This document shows positions 1 through 12,354 of a DNA stretch of 64,000 bases, in pieces. Made by a program: the position numbers and the translations under genes. This DNA comes from Prosapia bicincta. Its lineage: Eukaryota; Arthropoda; Insecta; Hemiptera; Cercopidae. The first letter of the stretch is position 1. The number at the start of each line of letters is the position of its first letter. The notes beneath the pieces are model-generated. The model was not told the origin of the DNA. It worked only from the letters and a program-made list of their open reading frames with translations, and searched no databases. The stretch spans positions 102,294,733 through 102,358,732 of the forward strand of contig JBAIZL010000003.1 in the NCBI GenBank assembly GCA_036971475.1, read 5' to 3'.

Positions 1-830
1 TTTGTGCGGCAGAAAGATCATGTTAGTTCTTACTTTGGAATCTCTTAGTCAATGCCAGAGAAAGGAAAGTCCCACTCGTAGAGAATAGATCTTCTCCCTA
101 CTTAGACTCCAGTTTATTTCAAGAAGATTCGTGTTTCTATAGCCCTTCATTCAAGTGACCCTTTTGTGCGGCAGAAAGATCATGTTAGTTCTTACTTTGG
201 AATCTCTTAGTCAATGCCAGAGAAAGGAAAGTCCCACTCGTAGAGAATAGATCTTCTCCCTACTTAGACTCCAGTTTCTTTCAAGAAGATTCGTGTTTCT
301 ATAGCCCTTCATTCAAGTGACCATTATGTACGGCAGAAAGATCATGTTAGTTCTTACTTTGGAATCTCTTAGTCAATGCCAGAGAAAGGAAAGTCCCACT
401 CGTAGAGAATAGATCTTCTCCCTACTTAGACTCCAGTTTCTTTCAAGAAGATTTGTGTTTCTATAGCCCTTCATTCAAGTGACCCTTTTGTACGGCAGAA
501 AGATCATGTTAGTTCTTACTTTGGAATCTCTTAGTCAATGCCAGAGAAAGGAAAGTCCCACTCGTAGAGAATAGATCTTCTCCCTACTTAGACTCCAGTT
601 TCTTTCAAGAAGATTCGTGTTTCTATAGCCCTTCATTCAAGTGACCCTTTTGTACGGCAGAAAGATCATGTTAGTTCTTACTTTTTAATCTCGTAGCCAA
701 TGACAGAGGAAAAGAGGCCCCACCCATAGAGAATAAATCTTCAAATGAATTACCGTTATTATCTTTTAAGAATATTCGAGGGTCTGGAGTCCTTCGTTCA
801 AGTAGTCTTTTTACGCCCGGAAGATCGTGT
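1..830. repeat. 162-bp tandem repeat array, decaying rightwards
   Basis: Four full units of exactly 162 bp begin at positions 1, 163, 325 and 487 and differ at only a few sites (for example GTGCGG versus GTACGG). A fifth unit from about 649 starts well and then diverges after the phrase TTAGTTCTTACTTT. Scattered matches to the unit continue to about 830 (a diverged AAGATCGTGTTAG near 822). The array is cut by the left edge of the window, so its full length is unknown. A sharp homogeneous core with a degenerate right edge is the usual pattern for arrays maintained by unequal exchange. I see no coding frame through it. Confidence 0.95.
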
Positions 831-2780
831 TAGATTTAACTTTAAAACCTCATAGACAGGAGAGTCACCTCATAGCTATTATGTCTTCTGAAATATATGG
901 TCAGTGTCCCTCAAGAATAATAATTTCTCTCCCACCCGAATGCTTTATCCAATTTTCAATGTTTCATTTGTACCAACGGCATAGAATTAAACCCACAAGT
1001 GTTGAGAAAAACCAGGAAAAATAATTATAACAAGTTGTAGGTGTAATGTTCTGTTCTGTATGTCTCTTTCTATATATAGCAACGGAAAATAATGACGTAG
1101 TAATCGTGACGCGATCTTTCAAACACTGCTCGCATTCGTTGAAGTGTCCATAATACCAAGGTTGATCCAAGGTTTATGTTATGTAGATCGAGTGTGTAAA
1201 TCAAATAAATATGATTGTAATAAAATTACCCACCTGTAAGTTACTGTCACGCGGTAAATTACGTTGTAACAAGGCATCTGTTGGTCGTTTGTCATTTCAG
1301 AATTACATCGTTATTGCGAGAATTTAAAACTGACATACCTCTTATAACTGTTACATTGACTTCCTACGTTATAGCGAAAACAATGGGTACAAAATGGCGT
1401 CACTGGATTTCTATTTAAACAAACGACACTTGAACAAAATAATTGGAAACGGAAGAGGGATTATTTCAACGAGGGGAATTATAATAACACTCAGAATAAA
1501 ATGCAAACGCTTACGTCATTTAACGATGGCGGTTTTTTAAAATTTGTTTAAATGTCCATTGTTGTAGAAATAACAGTTATTAAAGGGTCGAGCCTTCAGT
1601 TCATGCACTTTGAAATCAGCGTATTACCTTACTCCTGACGAGTTTCGTAACTTCTTTTTTACTTATCACTTTAAAGTTTCACCGAACGTAACGGACAATA
1701 AAATTCAAAATTTCATATTTATATTTGACATACATTTAAATAGTTTATTTATGTCGTTCATTAGCTATTTATGGCATGTCGACCTAAAAATTGCTCCGCA
1801 GGTGGCTCGGAGACGGATTCGGTTTGAAGTAGGGGAACCGAGCAGAATTTTCCACAAGAAAGCGATCCTAGCTTGACTGCTAACTTTCGGCTGGTAGATG
1901 ACAGCGTCATCGTGTATAGAGTTTGGGGGTACAGTATTATCATAAATAGACACTACAAGATTATGGAATTCTAAAAAAATTAATAAAATAAAAGCAAAAC
2001 TATATATGCTAAAAATTGAATTAGTTTACAGCGGACAGTAGTACAGGCCTACCTAATGTTAGAGAGCTCTCCCATCAACTGAAGTCTTTTAAAGGAGTCT
2101 GCAATCTGCCGGCGCATGATCATAAGTGACTCTGTCCAACGCGCAATAGGTTTAACCTAGTGATTCTACTATAAATCAGTTCACAATAGTGTATAGAAAA
2201 ACATAAAACTTCTAAGAAACAAGCATACAGATAATTTGGACGGGCTTTACTTTCTCTTTTTTTGGCCCATTTTTACTATTTTTTTAATTCAGCAGCTTTT
2301 ATCCCATTCATCGTTTAGTATAAGAAAGTTGCTTTTTTTTGTACAAAAGTTATACTATCTTCTCATGTCGACTAACCTCTTATGATAAAGAAATTTTCAT
2401 AATTTTGCTATGAAATTTCTTATAGCCCAGCTGTTTAACAAATTTTAGTTTTAACAAATAGATAGAATGTTACGTCATTGCTTAGAAATTTCTATGAGTA
2501 TGCATAATAAACCAAAGATCAACGAATTGTCCCGAATATTTCCGAATGAAAAATATTACGAATAATGATGTCATGTTAGCTGTTTTTGACTTTTTTATAT
2601 TGTTTATAGGTTATGCTTAGAACATTTTTAGGTGTAACTCTTTATAAAAGTATCGTATAAATTGTTAATTATGTGACAAAGAATTATGGTTTCAAATAAC
2701 AGCTGTTCTTACTACTTATAGGTTATGTTACTTTCGTGTACATTAGCAGTAGTGCTTTTCTAATAAGAGTTATGTTAATA
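831..2780. other. AT-rich intergenic DNA, no gene seen
   Basis: About 1.95 kb with no convincing coding frame. Open frames of 60-88 codons occur on both strands, but several start at GTG or TTG, they overlap one another, and none encodes a recognisable domain. No tandem structure or RNA gene is visible. Short runs of T and A are the only simple sequence. Confidence 0.6.
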
Positions 2781-3020
2781 TTGACTACTTTAACGGAGAA
2801 TATAGCCGTCTTATATACTGACTTCTTAATGTCTTGGGCAACATGTAATTATTCAGTTCATTGACTACTTTAACGGAGAATATAGCCGTCTTATATACTG
2901 ACTTCTTAATGTCTTGGGCAACATGTAATTATTCAGTTCATTTACTACTTTAACGGAAAATATAGCCGTCTTATATACTGACTTCTTAATGTCTTGGGCA
3001 ACATGTAATTATTCAGTTCA
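2781..3020. repeat. 80-bp unit in three tandem copies
   Basis: Units begin at 2781, 2861 and 2941 with TTGACTACTT, TTGACTACTT and TTTACTACTT. The copies are almost identical: the third differs at its second base and has GGAAAA where the others have GGAGAA. This is a recent local triplication. The flanks are not repeated, apart from the TTTACT that restarts a partial unit at 3021. Confidence 0.97.
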
Positions 3021-5734
3021 TTTACTTCGATATATGTAATAAAATTTTAAAGTGAAATTAAAAACCGAATAATATTTTATTAAATTGTAAAATTAGAAAT
3101 ATATATTACACACTCAAATTATTAAAGATGGGTATGTGGACTATTTTATGAACTTGAAGCGTTTTCTACAGGGCATTAGAATATACAATAAGTATCCAAG
3201 GAAAATTACACTATTGAAGGATACTATAAGGCTATGTTGAGTTATTAACTGCTACGTATCACTTACATAATTTTGTTTTCAAAATAAAATTATTTGAAGT
3301 TATATTTCGGCCGGTTTTTCCACGTCTGGGGTTGTTTGATCCTAGTTAATTCTGAGGACACATTCCAATGATTGTTTAGTGAATGTCTTACGTCTCGGGA
3401 TAAACTTGTATTTCAGTGTGTCATGCCTGTAGAGATTTAACTTTGTTGTGCAACAATAAACCTCTAATTCCTCTACTTATGACTTTAGAGCTCATTGATT
3501 CTTCTTTCTATCCCTCATCAAAAATGTTTTCCCTCAGCTCGATTCCAGTTCATGGAATATCGCATCGGCGTTGGACGTTGTGACGTCACTTTGCAGTTAA
3601 TCTGTCGGTATACACTATTCTACCCTTTTTGTACTTGTTTTCTCATGAAGAATCAGATGACTCATTTCTTTTAACGCTCGACTCAATACTTATTCTTATC
3701 ACAACCCACGTTATGTAAGTTATTTGAGTTTCTACTCAACACACATCTTTAAATCAGCTCAATTATCTTGGGCGCAAAAGTAATAAAAATTAAACCATGA
3801 CACTTCGCTTAGAATAGCTAGTTCTTTAAAGCTTATTAGATTTTGATTAACTGGCGCACAAGACGTAACTCAGCCCAAAGTGGTTCCGCGCATGCGTACA
3901 CTTAAATACTCGGTTTACAATGTGGTCCATATGTTATCATCTAAAACAATCCGGCACGGAGGTGGAGCCACGAAATTACTACGGCGGTGTCTTTTGGCAT
4001 GTAGGCGTAGCGAGACGGATGATTTAAAGATCTTCCAACGGACCGTGTGTAGTGGGAGTGAATGTATAATTGGCAGCGAGGCTACCGGTAAGGCACGTAC
4101 CTGATGACCTTTAACCTAACATCGCGTCAACACGCTCTCTTTGTGAGAAATAGTCTGTGGAACGCCCTCTTCTGTAATAACTATAAATTATCCAGAAATG
4201 TGCTCTGTGAGAACTCAGAAGAGACGGATTACGACCCTGTTTACGTGGAAAGTACGAGTCTATTTCGTGTAAAGAGTTGGCTTTACGACTGATAAAGCGA
4301 AGAAGTTGGTCTTTGTCGGCGAAAGTTCTATGTCAGCTACTTGCAAAATAGAATATGTTTAGAATTTGTTCTAATACTTCCAACAAAAGTAATCATACAC
4401 GAGTTTTTATGGATCTTCCATGATTCAACTAAAGTATCATGTTCTAAAATGTGCAAAGGTCAAACCACAGTCAAAGAAATGCTCTTTTACTCCTTACATT
4501 TCCCCAAAAAACTAAACAGCTCGCTTCCAACGACATCAGTGATATTTGTTTTCTCTATTACCCTAGACTGGGCGCACAACACCCACCCAGCCTTCATAGT
4601 AGCTGTAGCGAACTGTCTCCATCTAACATGTACCAGTAGAGGGTGAAGGAAACGGGATTGATTGCCCATGTACCAAGCTGATAAGCTCTTTCCATTGAGA
4701 ATCAGGAGATAGTGAAATGAAACAGTACAGTAAGTGTCACGCTAAACTTGGCAAGAAGAAACCCCGCGATAGATCATGAAGGAAGCCTGGGGGGGGGCTA
4801 GAATATCCATATGGTAAGAGACAAGGAAGGGTATTACCTTAGAAATACTTTGATGGTGAAACTATGGTAGAATGACATGCACCTTTTCTTCCGCTGCCTA
4901 CTCGAAACTGAAATCGTATGCAAGAAGAAATTAATACTTCCATTAGGACTAAGCAGCGTCCCTGGGGATGTATCCCTACGTCACCTGAAACAGAATAGTA
5001 ACAGTATGTAGCCTACGTTTTATTTCCGTTTAATGATTAGGATTAATAGAGACTGCGGCCGTCCGCATGTGTCGTGGGTGGAATCAGTGACTTTGAATCG
5101 CGTCTTTATATGTGAACAACCTGTCCACAATATTATAACTGCTATAAGCTATAATAAAATACGTTAAATAAAGTACAATTACAGTGTCCACATGCGCAAT
5201 ATTGTTCCTTAACACGTTAATATTCAGTGTATCTCATAGATAATCAACGAAACTCGATTCGTCAGCGGCACATCTGCTGCCGTTAATTGAAGCAGGTACG
5301 AAAGTGGCATTTCGATTTAACGTTATGGCAGTGAACTCACTGCATGAAATCCTGGCAGCCGACCAAGTGCTTTCAACACCATTATTCAATTATAAACAAG
5401 TTTACTAATTACTTCAATTTATTATTTTGCAGTTGAGACGCGTGCGTGCATTTAATGCAACTATCATTGATCTGTACAACGTTAGTGAGAGTTTTGTCAA
5501 AACCTGTAGCGCGCTCTGTGCGAAACCAAGTACAGTCGTCTGAAATAAAACTAGATATATATATTTAACAATAATATAACAGTAATGTACTAAATTTTTA
5601 AAGAGTGTGTTTAGATTAAAGAGAATAAATTCTAAGAAGGTTTCAGTACGAAATAATTACATTACCATAAGCGCAAGTAACAGATATGGTCATAGACTAA
5701 ACTTATGACATCACGTGGGGACGTTACTAACTTG
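3021..5734. other. Intergenic DNA, no supported gene
   Basis: This stretch has no recognisable gene. Two open frames abut at 4102-4104, where the stop of a 74-codon GTG-start frame overlaps the ATG of a 62-codon frame. Neither translation resembles a known family, and the arrangement is meaningless in a eukaryote without further evidence. A run of nine G lies near 4790. No tandem array is visible. Confidence 0.55.
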
Positions 5735-6060
5735 TGTAGGGTCGCTTACATGAAGTAGACTTGCTCTCAAGGGGATGAAGGGACGTATTACTTATTCTCT
5801 ATAAACTCCCCTTTGGCTCGGCCGCTATTAACCAGTCTGCGTACTACGACTCTCGAACTCCTCCTGACGCTTTTTCAGAATGTGCTGTCTACTCTATGCC
5901 CATTGTAGGATCGCTTACCTGAAGGAGACTTGCTCTCAAGGGGATGAAGGGACGTATTACTTTATGTCTTTAAGCTCCCCTTTGGCTCGGCCGCTATTAG
6001 TCAGTCTGGGTACTACGACTCTCGCCCTCCTCCTGCCGCGTCTTCAAAATGTGCTGTTCA
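5735..6060. repeat. 169-bp tandem duplication
   Basis: Two adjacent copies offset by 169 bp share long identical blocks, including GACTTGCTCTCAAGGGGATG and CTCCCCTTTGGCTCGGCCGC. The first begins near TGTAGGGTCGCTTAC (5735) and the second near TGTAGGATCGCTTAC (5904). They differ at roughly one site in ten, so the duplication is older than most arrays here. No frame spans both copies convincingly. Confidence 0.93.
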
Positions 6061-6802
6061 CGCCCAACGTTAGCAAAACATGTTCGGCTGTATGAAATCC
6101 GCTTAGCTAAGCGTCGGTCTGTATGTAATATGATTTCTACACAGAATGGGTAACTCCTATTCACCTCCTGCTTTAACCGTACAATTTTCTCCATTTCAAC
6201 AATGTCAAACGAGATTTAGGATTGTTTAAAAGAATAAAATTATACTCTTAATTAATTTATCCTTTATTCTTTGTCCAGCGTTAATAATTAAGAAAGTGTT
6301 GAAAATCTGCATAAAACAAACTCATGTTTATAACAGTCTTATATTAAACGGCATTATCTCGCTAGCTAGAATTATTTTAAAATATTAGTTTGCAAATTAC
6401 TTGATAACTTGAATTTATATTGCTCGCCCGGGAAGCATAGAAATGTGCATTATGGAGCTCCACGGACGCAAACAATAGTACCTCTCATATATACATTAAT
6501 TTACATAATTATAGTGTTTATATATTTACAAATACTTTAGAAGAGTCAGAATTCCAAGAAAACCAATGTTTGCAGAACAGCTTTGATTCGTACTCCTCTC
6601 ACCCCTGCTCGCCATCACTCGTCGTTCGAAGCTCAGAGCGGAACCTATAGTGCGCCAGTAATAGTTGACTATCCAAATCCCCTAGAGCAACTGACCGTCA
6701 GTGAGAGACTTTTTTCAGAGCGATAAAGATTCAGTATTGCTACAGTATATTGTATGCATCTTTTAATCCTTTACGGTCCTTGACGGTCATATTAGTAATT
6801 AA
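6061..6802. other. Intergenic DNA, nothing recognised
   Basis: AT-rich single-copy sequence with no coding frame of note, no tandem structure and no RNA gene that I can see. It leads directly into the 38-bp array. Confidence 0.6.
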
Positions 6803-8944
6803 AATGTTATCCATTTATCCTGTGGGGATTATTGCAAACTAATGTTGTCCATTTATCCTGTGGGGGTTGTTGCAAACTAATGTTATCCATTTATCCTGTG
6901 GGGATTATTGCAAACTAATGTTGCCCATTTATCCTGTGGGGGTTGTTGCAAACTAATGTTATCCATTTATCCTGTGGGGATTGTTGCAAACTAATGTTAT
7001 CCATTTATCCTGTGGGGATTATTGCAAACTAATGTTATCCATTTATCCTGTGGGGATTATTGCAAACTAATGTTGTCCATTTATCCTGTGGGGGTTGTTG
7101 CAAACTAATGTTATCCATTTATCCTGTGGGGATTATTGCAAACTAATGTTGCCCATTTATCCTGTGGGGGTTGTTGCAAACTAATGTTATCCATTTATCC
7201 TGTGGGGATTGTTGCAAACTAATGTTGTCCATTTATCCTGTGGTGATTGTTACAAACGAATGTTATCCATTTATCCTGTGGTGACTGTTCCAAACTAATG
7301 TTATCCATTTATCCTGTTGTGATGGATGCAAAGTAATGTTATCCATTTATAGTGTGGTGGTTGTTGCAAACTAATGTTGTCCATTTATCCTGTGGGGATT
7401 GTTGCAAACTAATGTTGTCCATTTATAGTGTGGTGATTGTTGCAAACTAATGTTATCCATTTATCCTGTGGTGATTGTTGCAAACTAATGTTATCCATTT
7501 ATCCTGTGGTGATTGTTGCAAACTAATGTTTTCCGTTTATCCGGCGGTGATTGTTGCAAACTAATGTCGACCATTTATCCTGTGGTGATTGTTGTAAACT
7601 AATGTTATTCATTATCCTGTGGTGATTGTTAACAAACTAATGTTATCCATTTATCCTGTGGTGATTGTTGGAAACTAATGTTGTCAATATATACCTGTGG
7701 GGATTGTTGCAAACTAATGTAATCCATTTATCCTGTGGTGATTGTTGGAAACTAATGTTGTCAATATATACCTGTGGGGATTGTTGCAAACTAATGTTAT
7801 CCATTTATCCTGTGGTGATTGTTGGAAACTAATGTTGTCAATATATACCTGTGGGGATTGTTGCAAACTAATGTAATCCATTTATCCTGTGGTGATTGTT
7901 GGAAACTAATGTTGTCAATATATACCTGTGGGGATTGTTGCAAACTAATGTAATCCATTTATCCTGTGGTGATTGTTGGAAACTAATGTTGTCAATATAT
8001 ACCTGTGGGGATTGTTGCAAACTAATGTTATCCATTTATCCTGTGGTGATTGTTGGAAACTAATGTTGTCAATATATACCTGTGGGGATTGTTGCAAACT
8101 AATGTAATCCATTTATCCTGTGGTGATTGTTGGAAACTAATGTTGTCAATATATACCTGTGGGGATTGTTGCAAACTAATGTTATCCATTTATCCTGTGG
8201 TGATTGTTGGAAACTAATGTTGTCAATATATACCTGTGGGGATTGTTGCAAACTAATGTTATCCATTTATCCTGTGGTGATTGTTGGAAACTAATGTTGT
8301 CAATATATACCTGTGGGGATTGTTGCAAACTAATGTAATCCATTTATCCTGTGGTGATTGTTGGAAACTAATGTTGTCAATATATACCTGTGGGGATTGT
8401 TGCAAACTAATGTAATCCATTTATCCTGTGGTGATTGTTGGAAACTAATGTTGTCAATATATACCTGTGGGGATTGTTGCAAACTAATGTAATCCATTTA
8501 TCCTGTGGTGATTGTTGGAAACTAATGTTGTCAATATATACCTGTGGGGATTGTTGCAAACTAATGTTATCCATTTATCCTGTGGTGATTGTTGGAAACT
8601 AATGTTGTCAATATATACCTGTGGGGATTGTTGCAAACTAATGTAATCCATTTATCCTGTGGTGATTGTTGGAAACTAATGTTGTCAATATATACCTGTG
8701 GGGATTGTTGCTAACTAATGTAATCCATTTATCCTGTGGTGATTGTTGCAAACTAATGTTATCCATTTATCCTGTGGTGATTGTTGCAAACTAATGTTAT
8801 CCATTTATCCTGTGGTGATTGCTGCAAACTAATGTTATCCATTTATCCTGTGGTGATTGTTGCAAACTAATGTTATCCTTTTATCCTGTGGTGATTGTTG
8901 GAAACTAATGTTATCCATTTATCCTGTGGTGATTTTTGCAAACT
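6803..8944. repeat. 38-bp minisatellite, about 56 units, with a 77-bp higher-order core
   Basis: The basic unit is 38 bp and contains CCATTTATCCTGTGGGGATT followed by a TTGCAAACTAATGTT tail. From 6803 to about 7676, and again from about 8755 to 8944, single units vary independently (GGGGATT, GTGATT, ATCCATT, GTCCATT). Between 7677 and about 8754 the array changes to a strict alternation of a 39-bp unit carrying GTCAATATATACCTG and a 38-bp unit carrying TTGGAAACT. This gives a 77-bp dimer repeated 14 times (starts at 7677, 7754 and so on to 8678). The dimers are nearly identical to each other. Confidence 0.97.
7677..8754. repeat. 77-bp higher-order dimer block (14 copies)
   Basis: Within the 38-bp array, two diverged monomers (39 and 38 bp) are amplified together as a 77-bp unit. 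The first and last GTCAATATATACC starts are 1001 bp apart, exactly 13 x 77. The main variation between dimers is TAATCC versus TTATCC in the second monomer. Monomers at matching places in different dimers are far more alike than neighbouring monomers, which is the definition of a higher-order repeat. Confidence 0.93.
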
Positions 8945-9304
8945 GAAAACGCTGATTTGGTAACAAAAAGACCTTTCTTCAACAAGACGCCGTATTTCAA
9001 TTCCATTACAATATGAATATAAAAAAATCCATGGTCGTTTCTAAGTTAGGTTTGAGTATAAGTATCCTAGGTTTTTGTAATTTTAAGTTGTTCACGATTT
9101 TTACTCTTCACATTTTTTCTGAATTCCTCCGTGTTTGACTAATGTAGGATCTTCTCTTAGTATTTGTATCTTCAATTGATGTACAGAAAATATATGTTAA
9201 TAATACTCACAGTTTGTATTTGTGTTAACGAAAGTTTGAAATCTTTCTGTAAAGAGTAAACACCATGAAGGAAATCGTCGATAACACTTTACACGATTGC
9301 TTTA
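8945..9304. other. AT-rich spacer, nothing recognised
   Basis: Single-copy AT-rich DNA between the 38-bp array and a dispersed repeat copy. I see no gene, RNA or tandem structure. Confidence 0.6.
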
Positions 9305-9555
9305 GTTAGTTAAACATTCTGGCCGTGTTCCTAAACAAAATCAACTTGCGCATATTACAAAATAACATGTTCGCTAATTTAAACCTTTAAGTACAAAATA
9401 GCGGCTTCTTAATCCGCCAACACATAAATCAATAATTATTATTTAAAAACAGCGTCTATTAAATTTTCTGCATGTTAATTTGTAATTTATTTAATAAAGG
9501 CATTATGAACGCCGTCGGAACAGGTCTGTCCCACTTAAACATTTACACAGGCATT
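9305..9555 (+). repeat. Dispersed repeat, copy 1 (partner at 11.9 kb)
   Basis: This segment matches 11908-12155 in the same orientation. Shared landmarks in order are CCTAAACAAAA, GCGCATATTACA, a TTTAAAC block, CGTCTATTAAATTT, CTGCATGTTA, TTTGTAATTTAT and GAACGCCGTCGGAACAGG, followed by TCTGTCCCACTT. Identity is high in the last 100 bp and lower before it. Two copies 2.6 kb apart with unique sequence between them suggest an old interspersed element. No terminal repeats or coding frame were identified. Confidence 0.85.
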
Positions 9556-11907
9556 CTTGCGACCGTTTGCTCAATAACAACAGACAGAAGTTGCTGCCCG
9601 CAGGAATATAGAGTCAAACGGAATGGGTTTTATAACAATTTTCGTTAATGTTGGTTTAGTTTTAAAAATAATCTTTAAATTGGGCTAAACGTTAATATAA
9701 TCTGTATTAATTGTGGCCTGTACCAGCTTAGGGAGGTACACAGACCTATCCACATTTCGAACTATGTAACTTTCTATTTGCGGTTCTGAATTGTGCAAGA
9801 TTCCTTTCTTTTTTTTCTTCACGAGGATTAGATTTTATTACTGTCATCGTCGTTGAAGGATAGGGAAGGATTATAAATATTGGAGAGATTACATCCCTTT
9901 GTAAGGAGAAGGATACATAAGGGTAGATGAAACTACTAAGGATATAATGATATCACTGAGAATGGAGGAAAATTATGGAAACAGTTTGAGCGATATTTCT
10001 TACAGGAAGTAGGTAATCTGTGAAGCAAGACAAGGTTTTAGCAGCCGCCTTTCGGCCTCTAATCACTTTACCACACTTTTCTCAATTTACGTTAATCTTT
10101 ATAAAGTTGTAATGCAAATGTAATGACGCCACACTAAGATGACACTGACATAGGGTGATTCATAAAGAAATGAAAATACACTAATCTTATTTTAGGAGCA
10201 ACAGACATTTAAACGCTTTGAAACGAGTAAATAAAATATTAACAAAGTAATAAGTTTTTAATATTATTTAAAGAGACTTGAACAAGTCCCAAATTGTTCA
10301 TAAAATTAGAGCTAAGCTTTCCCTCATATTTATTTATAAATTCGTTGAACTAGATTATAAATCAGTATTTATTTGTAAAAAATGTTAATATTTTACGAGT
10401 CAATTACAACCTGAACAGTTGTTTTACTGAAATAAATATTAAATTTTTTATATTTATGGATTTTTTTGTCTATAACGTTCGTCGAAACCTTTGAGACTGA
10501 ATTTAAAATCAAGTAAATTTATGAAAAACTACTGAGGCAAAAAGTTTTGAAAGCAATAAGCCAATTCCATCAGTGTCTCGACAGTGATTGATGGAGATGA
10601 GTTTAGAGTGATCGAAAAGTGTTTGTCTCAGTAGCTTTTCATTAATTTAAGTTGGACAAGTAGTTTTACTATTTTAAATTCAAACGCAATATTTTGTATA
10701 ATAAATTTGAACAAGTTTAATAATAAAGTATAAACTGAAACTAATAACGTGGTGTTCCCCTCTTGTCCTGAGACATTGGGATTTCGTATGAGTAACAAAG
10801 TGAAAGCATGAATCATTTGGAGATATTGTATTTTTAAATAGGGTTCATTTATGTCCAGTAATCCAGGGTAGCAGTGACAAATTTTATTTTCAGATCAGTT
10901 CAATAAATAAATTTAGTTTAATTTGAATGGCTTTTAGATAATTTTGTAATTAATACTTTTGCTCATAGAAAATTGACTAGTATTTTTTCGTAAAAAAGGA
11001 AATACGTTGGGTTTATTTTACACTAGTTAAACCTTTTAACTGCTGTTGATTAGACATATTAAAAAAGAAAGCTTCATCCGATATTTCTAACCAAAGCTGT
11101 GGATCAAAGCACTTATTTATTTTAATTGAAATTAGTTAATTAATTAGCTAATGATGATTTTTATGATTATTTCATATATTCTCAGCAATGATAAATAAGT
11201 AATCAAAATTCCAATTTAAATGGTTTATCAGGAAGTGGGCTAAATCGATTAAAAGTTAGACCTATTATACTGATAGCTGTTTGTCTCTAGAAAATATTCC
11301 ACATCAAAGAGTAAAGTAAAGTTTGCTACCTGAAGGATAAAATAATCAAGAGTAAAAAAGAACGTCCGCAGGGTAAGGATAAAAATCAATAAATTTTTAT
11401 GAAATAAAATTTACAAGCATTGAGGAAAATATACAATATTTATGTTGGCATATTTTTTCTGATAGAACCGCAGTTTTTCATAGTAAAAGGATTAATTTGT
11501 ACACACCCAGCTTAAAAGTAATTTACAAAATAAAACATCTATATTATAATAATTATTTATATTTCACAATTGGCCTACATATGTAGTGATATTATATATG
11601 TTTCTAATATCTTAACTGGGTTTCTAAGAGAAATGCGGACAGAGCCAAGGGGTGTAGGTATTGTGATGCTGGCAGTGCTCTCTGCAAACTCCAGGCAAAT
11701 AATACTTTAGTGTTTCCAAGAAGATCTGTTACATCCTATATAGCTTCTGAAGAGTATCATTCCTCTGTTAGCACAATTCATGACAGAGTGTTAGTTATAA
11801 ACATTTTGCAAAATTATTTTAGTGATTTAGAGTCTAAAAGTGTTCCAAGCTACTGTTGTCTAGTAGGAAATAAACAGCACGAGCTTCGACATCACACATG
11901 GCTGCAT
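9556..11907. other. AT-rich intergenic DNA with one decayed hammerhead-like motif
   Basis: This is very AT-rich single-copy DNA. A frame open from about 11608 to 11943 (about 112 codons, no ATG near its start) crosses into the second dispersed repeat copy. Its translation is not recognisable, so it is not called a gene. The only structured element noticed is a degenerate hammerhead-like core at 10588-10617. Confidence 0.5.
10588..10617 (+). ncRNA. Decayed hammerhead-ribozyme-like core
   Basis: TTGATGG (five of seven CTGANGA positions) is followed by a 19-nt segment AGATGAGTTTAGAGTGATC and then GAAA. The 19-nt segment closely resembles the helix II region of the minus-strand motif at 25463-25491 (AGATCGCTAAGAGTGATC), so the two are probably related copies. 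Helix II here keeps about five of seven pairs. Two core bases are mutated, so cleavage is unlikely. The motif is meaningful only as a member of the dispersed family described at 39.7 kb. Confidence 0.3.
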
Positions 11908-12155
11908 CAGTTAATTACACATTCTCGCCCAGCTCCTCCCTAAACAAAACTATCTCGCGCATATTACAGGATAACTCTTTGCTGATTTAAACGTTAATTA
12001 CGAAACGGCTGCTTCTAACTAGGCAACCCATAAGTTAATAAACATTATGTATAAATCGCGTCTATTAAATTTCCTGCATGTTACTTTGTAATTTATCTGA
12101 TAACGGAAAATGAACGCCGTCGGAACAGGTCTGTCCCACTTCGCCATTTGTATAT
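11908..12155 (+). repeat. Dispersed repeat, copy 2 (partner at 9.3 kb)
   Basis: This is the same-orientation match to 9305-9555, sharing CCCTAAACAAAACT, GCGCATATTACAGG, CGTCTATTAAATTTCCTGC and GAACGCCGTCGGAACAGG. The match ends shortly after TCTGTCCCACTT, where copy 1 continues ACACAGGC and this copy GTATATAGG. The shared right boundary may mark the true element end. Confidence 0.85.
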
Positions 12156-12354
12156 AGGTATACAAATAGAAATGATTTGGAGTAGCTTTAATTATAATAA
12201 ATCTTTGATTGGCCTAAATCTTTAATATGATTAATAGCTTTAATTTATTGTTTTCTAGTATAAAAGACTGTGCATATAAATAGGGGCATAAGGACTCGTG
12301 ATGGAGGATGTAGGAGTTATCATGAGATTTTGTCTGCAGAGAGAGGTACCTAGT

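Noticed and set aside
3880..4292. Two abutting frames sharing a stop/ATG overlap
   Set aside because: This looks like bacterial translational coupling but lies in eukaryotic DNA. The first frame starts at GTG, and neither product is recognisable.
11608..11943. Frame of about 112 codons without an early ATG
   Set aside because: Its translation matches nothing I recognise, its 3' end runs into a dispersed repeat, and no convincing splice sites flank it.
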